Shown: positions 56,013 through 64,000 of the stretch, piece after piece | How positions within the stretch are numbered: the stretch's first letter is position 1 | Layout of the letters: each line of letters starts with the position of its first letter | Source of the DNA: Adiantum capillus-veneris | Lineage: Eukaryota > Streptophyta > Polypodiopsida > Polypodiales > Pteridaceae | Reading direction: 5' to 3' | Assembly: GCA_014529385.2 (NCBI GenBank) | Contig: CM043953.1 | Span: forward strand, 76,680,372 to 76,744,371 | DNA length: 64,000 nucleotides | Program-made: the position numbers and the translations under genes | Notes under the pieces: model-generated | Database searches by the model: none | Told to the model about the DNA's origin: nothing | What the model saw: the letters and a program-made list of their open reading frames with translations, nothing else

Positions 56013-58016
56013 CCATTTTTTGGCTCTCACTAATTGCCATGGTGAGCTACCTCACCCTATCAAAATCACTCAAACACTGTGGTTATTATTACCCTTTCAC
56101 TGTACATAGGTGTATGTGTTAGGGATTTCATTTTCCTCGTATTATATCTAATATTCCTTTTTAGCTTATTGTTAGCTAGGAGAGCCAAAAAAAGAAGTGG
56201 ATCTGTATTATGGCCTATTTTTGTATATAATCTATTTTTATCCAAGGACCTATGTACAATTTTTTTCTCATGCATTTTATTTATTTTTATAAATATCTTT
56301 AATTAATTTTATAAATACTTGCAATTAGGTGTGTATTTTATTAAACCAAAACTTCATGCCATGCATCCTTACTCTTCATCATACTTCTTGTATATAATCC
56401 AATGTAATAAATAAAATTTCTCTACGTGAGAAATATACACACTTTACTATTTCATAAGAATGGACATATATCCCCGTGGTCACTTATTATCACTCAAATC
56501 TCTTCACATTTCACATACTTTTTCTTTATCCCCACATATAATACCAAGGAATGGTCCTCTCATTTGACTCTATCATGTCACTTGTGTCTCTATTTTTTTG
56601 CTTTTATTTTTTATCTTTACTACATTGTGGGTATCTTGATTTAGTTATACACTACTTTTTTTCTTTTCATCACATGCATATCATATATTTGTGGAAAATC
56701 CTTTTGCACATGGGAATATTCATATCTTAGTAGTCCTTTGTTACTCTCCTAGGCATAAGGGGTCACTCTCTTGAAGGCTAAAGGGAATCAAAACAAAGAA
56801 CGGACCCAGTCAATGACTTTTTTAGGCAGAAAGCACATGTTTTTGCTAATTTTTTTAAAATTAGTTCCTATCCAATTCTAAAGAAGTGCACATCATAAAA
56901 AGTTGGCACATGATTCCAAGAATACACTTAAAGTTTCTTAGAATTTTTTGACCTCATTTGTGTATTGTTTCTGGATTTTTTGTGGACCTCAATCTGCCTA
57001 CCTCACACACTAAATTAGAGCTAGATTCCTTTTTACCTTTTCCAGGCTTCCACACATACTCACACACTCATCCTCCTCCTCCATTAGCAAAACCTACAAC
57101 TTTCATTCCTTCTTTCATCTTCTTCACCATTTCAATCTCTCCCTTACTCCAAAGCTCAAAAATTATCATCTCTACACATATATAGCTCAATTTCTCTCTC
57201 TAGATCAAACTCAAATTACCGTAACCCTAATTACTAAGGCACTTCACATTAAAGTATGTACAAATAATGAAATGCATTCTCTCTTACTCTCACTCTTTCT
57301 CACAGCCCACATTGATGACTCAAAGGGATAAGATAGAGCCAACTCATTTGAATATTAGAAGAACATATTGAGTTTGCTTAGTTGGCTCACCAATTAGACT
57401 TAGAGATAATTCTAATAGGGGGGCTCCCAACCTATAAATAAGTCCTTTAGCTTCCTTGTAAGGCAATCTCTCATAGCACCACGCTCTATGTGTGAGGAGA
57501 GAGTAGGTGTAACACCTTTGGAAGCTTACATTGTGTGGTGTGAGCAAAGCCCTAATCCTACACCTTACATAAGAGAGAGTGTGTTTGTACTAAATCTCCC
57601 TATTGTATATGCTTTCAATTTCATCAATACAATCAATAAGTTGGTGCATAAGTATGTGTGAGGTGATTGTACCTTTTTAATTGTCAAATTTAGCTTGCAT
57701 ATTTTAATTGTTTGTTTTTATTAGTTGCTTCATTGCAAAAATTGATGCTTTGTAAGAGGGTAAACGGTGAGAGGGCTCCCAAGACAATGTATGCATGATG
57801 GAAATGTGAAGCATCTGGTTGGTGTTTGTGTAGCATCCATGCAAGGTTGATTTGTTTGGAAAGTATATATTCACTGTGCACAGAAAAAACCAAGTCTTGA
57901 TCAATGCTCTTTCTCTTTCTCGCATTCTCATAGTTGAGTGTGGATGTGTGTACAAGAGAGTGTCTCTTGTTTTTTAGTGTTTTTGAGTGTTTTTGTTGTG
58001 TTTTCTTGGGGGTATT
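56013..58016. other. AT-rich region without recognised gene; promoter-like patch
   Basis: Strongly AT-rich to about 56950. At 57425-57435 CCTATAAATAAG, followed by TCTCTCATAGCACCACGC and later T-rich sequence, resembles the promoter and polyadenylation part of an LTR, but no ends or target duplication were found. Frames at 56079-56306 and 57690-58028 lack any recognised domain. Confidence 0.35.
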
Positions 58017-58924
58017 TGTTAGCAGCAAGCTAACTCAAATACCATTTTTCGGAGCTCTCATTGTAAAAACATTTATTATTTTTTACAAATCGGAAATATT
58101 GTAACTCCTATTTTTTGGATAAACCTTGTACTTTATGAGCTTCCAGAGTGTATTAACCTGTCACTTACCCATCTTTAGTTAGAGCTCACAGATTATTAGT
58201 TTTGACTACCAAAAACCTTGGCTAAGGTATAAAAGCCAATTTTTGTAAGTTATTATTAAGGTTTTGGATAATGAAATACATAGTGTGAGCTAACGGTGCT
58301 CACTTCTCTCCTTCTCATGCTTCCTACTCCCTCCCCGATTGTCACATTGTAGTTGTGTTTGTTGCATTGCAACCATAGGTAAGAGCTCTATGCATTGACG
58401 TAAACACTTCACGGTATTTTGCAGCTTTTGGTGTCATCGACCCGCATCCTAATTTCATTATAAGTAGGGATTTACTCTTCAAAATAAAAAACTAAGCATA
58501 GGCAGGGTATTGGGGCATCATTGCTAAGCATTTAGGTGCATTCAGGGTCGAGAATGACTGGGTCAAAAATCCATTGCTGTTAATCGCGATTTTTTCACTT
58601 GACCTAAAGTGGGATTTGAGACCATAAGCATATGTGCTTAGGTCTTATAAACATGTCCTAGAAGTTTCATTACGTTTGGATGTCATTTGATGCTGTAATA
58701 GATGTGATTTGTTTGCCAATGAGCGATTGGCTTTTGGTGATTTCAGTCACTTGAGTGTAGCTTGAGTTAGATGGGAGTTGTTTGTTGTTGTTCCGAGAGA
58801 TTGACAACCTCTTGTGGCTTCTATGCGCTAGTAGAGTCAGCTTCGTCCGATGGACTGATAATTTAATCGTGGTTCTCGCTAAATCTGCAATAAGATAGGG
58901 GTGAGGTTAGACACATGTCCCACA
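58017..58924 (+). repeat. Family H 5' LTR, plus orientation
   Basis: 908 bp, TGTTAGCAGC..TCCCACA, with TATA box at 58228-58235. The third family H LTR in the window and the one with the best-kept primer site on its right. Confidence 0.92.
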
Positions 58925-58926
58925 TT

Positions 58927-58948
58927 TGGCGCCCCTGCCGGGGATCGA
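58927..58948 (+). other. Primer binding site, tRNA-Asp type
   Basis: TGGCGCCCCTGCCGGGGATC two bases after the LTR. It matches the complement of the plant tRNA-Asp 3' end at all but about two positions in the middle. tRNA-Asp priming is typical of Athila-type elements. Confidence 0.75.
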
Positions 58949-58949
58949 A

Positions 58950-59666
58950 GATACCTAAACTAGGAAAAAACATGAGCGTCTCGTGAAGTTATCCTTTAAC
59001 TTCCTCTAGGATCTCCTAGAGCAAAAACCTTTTTTTAGAAACCGCATAGCTTAAGATTGTCGTCTTTTGCTGTGTAGAAGTAGCTTGAAAGTAATCGTAC
59101 TTGTCGAGTGTTTTTAGGATTGTAGGATTGTAGAACTACATCAGGATTTTGAAAATGATTGGTAGACGAGGCATGTCTTAATATCAATGCTCAGGAAATC
59201 ATAAAAAACAAGAAAACGAGTATTTGTGGACACCTTCCACAACCCCATTGCATGAGAACCTAGGAGTAGGGTAAGTAGGATCCGATGTGGATTTTAGAAC
59301 ATTGCTCTCTCCGAAAGAATCATTGTGAGTTTTTATTTGAAGTTGCTAAATTTCAGGTCTATGGATAGAAATAGCATGAAAAGACTCCAAACCACTCAAT
59401 CCGATTGGAGAGTAAGCTTAAAAGTTGTATAAAGCAATGGGTAAGCTTAAGGACACTTTGAGGTAAAAATTTCAAGAGTTTGCAAACTCAGATTATTTAT
59501 TTTTTCTTGAAATTTTAGGCTAAATTAAATTTTGACTTGATTCCTAAGCTTAAAATAACTCATGAAAAGACTGTCCATGAAAAAAGTGCAAAAGATGGTA
59601 TATTTTAAGCCTGAGGTAAATAATCGTGATTATTTACTTCAGCTCAAAATTGACCAAGGTTGATAT
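58950..59666 (+). other. Family H leader, uninterrupted copy
   Basis: Leader following the primer site; cut off by the copia LTR at 59667. It contains AGCTTAAGATTG (about 59049) and GTCTTAATATCAATG (about 59177), the unoccupied equivalents of the two piggyBac target sites at 50690 and 49227. No coding frame. Confidence 0.8.
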
Positions 59667-59893
59667 TGTTGGAATTAGGGTTGCAGAGAAACGCACATAG
59701 CTTGGAGAAGACAAAGGAAGCTCAAGGCACACAATAGAGAGTGTGTTACTTAGTGTGCAATGGAAAGATAGATAGCCCTAGAGTGATGGGCATATATACA
59801 ATGCTCGGGGGGAAAAACCTCCTAAAGAGGGAAAAAATGCCCCGGCGGTCCTAGTGTGTTCACACACATCACTACCACATGTATATGGTAACA
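59667..59893 (-). repeat. copia 3' LTR
   Basis: 227 bp. On the minus strand starts TGTTACCATATACATG and ends TAATTCCAACA. Short LTR, TG..CA ends, with a purine-rich tract just upstream. The other LTR lies beyond the window. Confidence 0.8.
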
Positions 59894-59905
59894 AATCCCC
59901 CCTGG
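59894..59905 (-). other. copia polypurine tract
   Basis: Minus strand CCAGGGGGGATT directly before the LTR start. Confidence 0.75.
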
Positions 59906-60660
59906 AGTGATGCGGTGAACGAGAGCTGGCACATGAGTAAAGGGAAGTGCCATGCTCTAAGGACATGATCAGTCCACAAAGGGGAGTAAGCCCGAAGCTT
60001 TGCGGAAAGCTTCAAGCTTCTCACTAGACAATGCCTATGTAAAAGGATCTGCAAGGTTGTCCTGTGTTGGCACATAAGCCAAGCTGATCTCTCCTACTGA
60101 GAGCCTCTCCCTGACATAGTGGTAATGCACCTCAATGTGCTTTGTGCGAGCATGAAAAACTAAGTTCCTCGCAACTGCCAATGTGCTCTGATTGTCAGTG
60201 TAGATAGTGTTGGCAGTGTCCTATCCAACACCCAAATTAGTCATAAGGCGTCTGAGCCATACACACTCAATCGTAGCTGTGCAGACTGCCCTATACTCAT
60301 CCTCACAACTCGAAGTGGCCACAGTAGGTTGCTTCTTGCTCAACCATGATATACATGAACTACCAAGCATGAAACAAAAACCACTTGTGGACACTCGTGT
60401 GTCAAAACAACCAGCCCAATCTGAGTCCAAAAAAGCATGTAAGTCTGGCGACAATGATCCCCCCTTGGGATAAAACAAGCCAAGATGTAAAGTTCCACTA
60501 AGGTAGAGGAAAATCCTCTTGACTTCTTTCCAATGCTTAGACCCTCGTCTATGCATCAATCTGCTTATCTGTGAGACTGCAAACTGAATATATGGCCTTG
60601 TGTTGCATACATAAATGAGGTAGCCAGCAGTAGTTTGGTAAAGAGTGACTTCCACACTTG
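59906..60660 (-). pseudogene. copia RNase H and end of reverse transcriptase
   Basis: Frame with LYQTTAGYLIYVCNTRPYIQ, FAVSQISRLMHRRGSKHWKE, LHAFLDSDWAGCFDTRVSTS and QPTVATSSCEDEYRAVCTAT, the standard copia RNase H signature. After a frame break near 60220 it continues with IYTDNQSTLAVARNLVFHAR and KHIEVHYHYVRERL, ending with stops near 60040 before the LTR. The catalytic part of reverse transcriptase is missing; the frame joins directly to a pre-integrase region at about 60660. Confidence 0.88.
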
Positions 60661-61434
60661 TCATACAAAGTGAGCTTATACAGCCCACGACACGAAAGGC
60701 CAGATGCAACAATTTCATCACCAACACTGAGATCATGAACTATACATCTGTCATCCACAAATTTGACTACAAGTCCAAGTCTAGCAAGTGCGGATACAGA
60801 CAAGAGATTCTTCTTGATCCCATGTACATAAAGTGTATCAACAAGTGTGAAGGAATTGCCATTTCCAGTAGTAAGCACAATCTTTCCAACTCCCTGAACC
60901 GAATAAGAGGTATTGTTCGCACAAGTGACTGAATTCCCATGAGGGACAGACTCGAGAGAGGTAAACAATTCACGATGTGAGGTAATGTGCTTTGTAGCAC
61001 CATTGTCGAAATACCACACATGTGAATCTGTAGCAATTGACAAGCATGCATCATGGACAACAGGATTGTAAGTGCACTCTGCGCTAAAAGCCCATTCTGC
61101 ATCAACATCAGCAACACATTCTCCTTTTACAGAAGACGCAACAATGGCTGCATTTGTAGTGGAACCAGCATTTGCAGTGGAACCACCCTCTTTCTTCTTA
61201 GCCTCTTTGGTCTTCAACTTAGGACACGACTTGATCAAGTGATCATTAGCTTTACAATAATGGCAACGCATCTTCTTTTTTCCCTTATCACCAGAATTGT
61301 CAGACGAAGTGCTGCCATCAGAAGCATTAGGAACAGAAGTTTTTTCAACTCACAGTAGAACCATAAGAAGTGGATGCATTACTGTTACCACCCTTTCTTT
61401 TTGAAGCAATAAAAGCCTGTTCAACTGCACGCTG
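60661..61434 (-). pseudogene. copia Gag end, protease and GAG-pre-integrase region
   Basis: From the right: basic Gag linker QRAVEQAFIASKRKGG, a frame break near 61345, zinc knuckle MRCHYCKANDHLIKSCPKLK (61271 onward), then the protease box WYFDNGATKHITSHRELF (DNGA in place of the usual DSGA), VDTLYVHGIKKNLLSVSALA, and the pre-integrase stretch ending LTLYDKCGS near 60665. The integrase and most of reverse transcriptase that should follow are absent. Confidence 0.88.
61430..61434. repeat. Target site duplication CGCTG (left)
   Basis: Repeated at 63136-63140 around the solo LTR. Confidence 0.88.
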
Positions 61435-61727
61435 TGTCATAAAATCTAATATCTAAACAACCCAAATGATTTTCTCATATTAAATTTATCACTTAATGTG
61501 GAAGAATAAACGAGAACAAGTGTTAAGATATAGATATGTGCTTATAGATCTATCTCAACACGGGGCCAATAGTAAAGGGGCCCAAATGGGAGATGGTCTA
61601 TCAAGAGCAAGGCTAACCAATGGAGCATAAGACCTTAGGGTTAGCTTCATTGAAGACCTCCAAAAATGTGTGCAAAAGTCCTTTGACCTTAGGTAAGCTA
61701 GGGCTGAGCTTGAGGTGGGAACCCGGC

Positions 61728-61925
61728 CCAAGCTCGAGGTGCTTGACCTGCTTGAGGTGCTTGTCGTACTTGAGGTGTTTGTCCTGCTTGAGGTGCTTGA
61801 TTAAGGTGCTTGAGGTGCTTGATTAATGTGCTTGAGGTGCTTGACTTACTCCATGCTTGAGGTGCTTGACTTGCCGCTTGATTAAGGTGCTTGAGGTGCC
61901 TTGACATGCTTGCCTGAGATGCTTG
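61728..61925. repeat. Minisatellite GCTTGAGGTGCTTGA in the solo LTR
   Basis: About ten variable copies of a 10-15 base motif based on CTTGAGGTG. Plus and minus frames across it are repeat artefacts. Confidence 0.85.
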
Positions 61926-62104
61926 TGGGAATACCCCCTAGTCCAAGTGCTTTGTCATGCTTGATGACTAAGGTGCTTGAGCTTCTAAAGTCAAAAGCAT
62001 CCCTACAAGAGGGGGGGCGAGCCCTTTTCCTAGGGATTAGAGAGAGAACACACACTCACACTCACAAGGGAAGCCCCAGCTTGAAGAGGCAGCAAGGACA
62101 CATG

Positions 62105-62178
62105 TTAGGTCCCTACCCATGTTACCTTCATGTTAGGTCCCTACACATGTTAGGTCCCTACCCATGTTACCTTCATGT
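62105..62178. repeat. Short tandem repeat in the solo LTR
   Basis: Three copies of GTTAGGTCCCTAC(C/A)CATGT with a TACCTTCAT spacer. Absent from the other two LTRs as far as I can see. Confidence 0.8.
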
Positions 62179-63135
62179 GTTGCTTGAAGCCTATTGGCTA
62201 GGCTTCAAAGGGGTCCAATGATAAATTACTTGAATTATCTAATTTTTTTTGCATTTATCAAGTCCTCTCTCTCAAAGGGGAAAGGGGGACACTTGTCCCA
62301 AGGCTATCCCTGTTGCTTGTAATGGCTTCTGCTTGTGATTGGCTAGGCCTGGAGGGGTCTAATGAGCTTCAAGCATGAGCTACAAGGGGGGGTCGACCCA
62401 AGCAAGCTAGGGGGCTGCTTAGGGGGTATACTCACCCACACACACTCACAAGCACTCTCATTGTGTACTATGCAAAGTGCAAGAGCTCCCTCTCCTTCTC
62501 CAAGCAAGTAGAGGTTGAGAGACTACACCAACACTGTTGGCTATGGAGTGCAAATCCAACCAAGAGCCATGCTTCAATGCTTAAGCTTGCCATCTCCTTC
62601 TTCTTCATTACTATGCTATTATGTATGCTAGCAACAAGAGTATGATAAGTGAGGAACTAATTCTTTCTCCTACGAAATGTTTCTTCTTCCTCTTTCCTAC
62701 CCTTATTCCCTACTAGCTCTCTCCACCTTCGAAGATGTTTGAGGTCTTGGGACTGAGGCTTGGTATAGTTAAAGCTTTCTTCAAGCTTAGGTTATGCTAT
62801 GATGGTGATGCATGAAGCTTTCCATCTTCATTGCTTCACCTAGGTCACAAGGAACACAAAGAATGTATTGTAACAAGTCTCTTTTTATGGGAGAAATCAT
62901 AATACAAATGCCTATTGGAGGGGGGACCATCTCCACATAAATCCGGTCCTCAACTGTTGTCATGTTCTCTAAATTCTCTCTCTTGCAAAAGTATTGTCTA
63001 TGCCAAGTTAACTAATTGCTATGATTATGTTGCTATCTTCAATTATGTCAACCCGCTATGCTCCCAAAATCATTTCTTGAAAGTACTCTCATTAAATTCC
63101 GCTACTCTCAAATTGAATAGGCAAATTCCATTACA

Positions 63136-63140
63136 CGCTG
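63136..63140. repeat. Target site duplication CGCTG (right)
   Basis: Exact partner of 61430-61434. Gag codons on its two sides are in one frame when the solo LTR and one copy are removed. Confidence 0.88.
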
Positions 63141-63818
63141 CCTAGTCCTATTTTTTCTGGAAAGTGACTCTTGCAAAAACAATGTGCATAATGCATCAAA
63201 CCTGACAACTTCTGGATTTCCTTACGTCATAAGTCTCCAAGTACTAGCAAAAGTCTGGTAAGAATCTGGTAAGGCATCAAGAATAGTCTGCACAAGGGAA
63301 CTGTCTGAAATGACTTCACCTGCAGAAATAAGTTTCTCATTGATATCCTTCACACCAGCAAGAAAAGTGTCCATATCATCTTCCTCATGCATAATCTTTG
63401 ACTCCAGCTCTTTATGCAGCAAAGCAATTTTAGCCTCATTGTGGCTTGCATAAAGACCATCCAAAATATCCCAAGCCTGTTTTGTAGAATTTGCTGAACG
63501 AATGTGAGGAACAACGGTGCGCTTCACAGACAACACAATCAATGCATGGGCCTGCACATCCTTTACATCCCAACGAGCTTGTTCTGTCGTAGGCAAAACA
63601 ACTCTAATAGCAGCAATCCTTGCAGCAAGACCTGCAACATCCTCAACATCGCCTACATCCTCAGAACCAAGACGTACATCAATGCCCTGCACAATGTTTC
63701 AGACGCCCTTTGACACAAGAATATGTTGCATCATATAAGCCCACATAGGATAGTTGTCCCCTTCCAACCTGTCCTCAGCAGCAAACATCTTGAACACATA
63801 TGTGTTGTTGTCAGCCAT
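63141..63818 (-). pseudogene. copia Gag, N-terminal and capsid part
   Basis: Start at 63818 (MADNNTYVFKMFAAEDRLEG, then DNYPMWAYMMQHILVSKGV). One TGA falls where Trp is usual. The frame 63692-63222 then has EQARWDVKDVQAHALIVLSV, SANSTKQAWDILDGLY and ESKIMHEEDDMDTFLAGVKD, matching the UBN2-type copia Gag layout, up to DALPDSYQTFASTW. A break near 63222 precedes LQESLSRKNRTRQ at the solo LTR. Gag continues at 61434. Confidence 0.85.
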
Positions 63819-64000
63819 GGTAAATGTTGCACCTGATGTGAAAGCTATCCAAAACTAGGAGAAACGGAGCGGGAACAACACATGCTATATAGCACAAACT
63901 GTAGAAGACTATGAAGCACCTGTTATGCAAAAAACGGCACTGACAAAAATCCTACACAAAATGACAAAATAGCCTGTGCAGTATTGCCTGTAGTGGAAAC
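63819..64000 (-). other. copia leader, running out of the window
   Basis: Non-coding sequence upstream of Gag; the primer site and 5' LTR lie beyond 64000. Confidence 0.4.

Larger units (their letters stand above)
61435..63135 (+). mobile_element. Solo LTR of the chromovirus family
   Basis: 1701 bp, TGTCATAAAATC..TTCCATTACA, flanked by CGCTG. Both ends match the chromovirus LTRs at 7969 and 14412 in reverse complement. The internal segment with CAAATGCCTATTGGAGGGGG (about 62908) matches 14620-14640 of the 5' LTR. No internal element remains, so it arose by recombination between two LTRs. It is longer than its relatives because of internal minisatellites. Confidence 0.9.

Noticed and set aside
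56079-56306. Hydrophobic plus frame that looks like a membrane protein
   Set aside because: Phe/Leu/Ile runs are what AT-rich DNA gives by chance; no start context or homologue.
57690-58028. 112-residue minus frame next to the family H LTR
   Set aside because: Low-complexity Lys/His/Asn content, ends inside the LTR, no domain.
61620-61907. Frames in the GCTTGAGGTG minisatellite
   Set aside because: Repeat-derived Leu/Arg/Cys or Gln/Ala/Pro frames within a solo LTR.

Overview
The window is plant nuclear DNA made almost entirely of nested transposable elements, with no intact conventional host gene. A land plant is indicated by a chromodomain Ty3/gypsy element, an Athila/Tat-like Ty3/gypsy family whose primer binding site matches tRNA-Asp, two elements primed by initiator-Met tRNA, a Ty1/copia element and GT-AG introns. 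The repeat mix (piggyBac, 3.5 kb LTRs, long CT/GA tracts) would suit a large fern or lycophyte genome, but that is a low-confidence inference.

Layout. 1-24.8 kb: minus-strand Athila/Tat-like family (family H here). From right to left it reads gag, protease, reverse transcriptase/RNase H, integrase, a duplicated RNase H-integrase segment, a second retropepsin-like domain, a 3' coiled-coil ORF, a polypurine tract and an LTR (73-2001). Its LTR holds a nested solo LTR. Its second integrase copy is split by a complete chromovirus (7969-15888, TSD ACTGA).

24.8-48.9 kb: an island unlike family H. It holds a decayed transposase-like gene (+, 25.1-27.8 kb), an intron-bearing minus gene (39.9-41.4 kb), a coiled-coil fragment, a tandem hairpin array, a strongly derived histone H3-like gene (44.05-44.53 kb) with an acidic ORF behind it, two more plus-strand genes, and a palindrome-rich array built on GCTAGTTAGCAT. 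The island is split by a 12 kb LTR retrotransposon with 3.5 kb LTRs (27871-39853, TSD CCGTC).

48.9-55.2 kb: leader, primer binding site and 5' LTR of another minus family H copy. Its leader carries two piggyBac-type insertions, each flanked by TTAA: a 1.34 kb non-autonomous element and a 3.48 kb element with a recognisable but broken transposase. 55.2-56.0 kb is a plus-strand family H integrase fragment. 58.0-59.7 kb is a plus-strand family H LTR, primer site and leader, which preserves the empty versions of both TTAA sites. 59.7-64 kb is a minus copia element lacking integrase and most of its reverse transcriptase; its gag is cut by a solo LTR of the chromovirus family (TSD CGCTG).

The observations I rate highest are the histone H3-like gene beside hairpin and palindrome arrays in a possible mobile island, the paired piggyBac insertions with internal empty-site controls, and the second retropepsin-like domain after the integrase. 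Nearly all retroelement reading frames carry stops or frameshifts.
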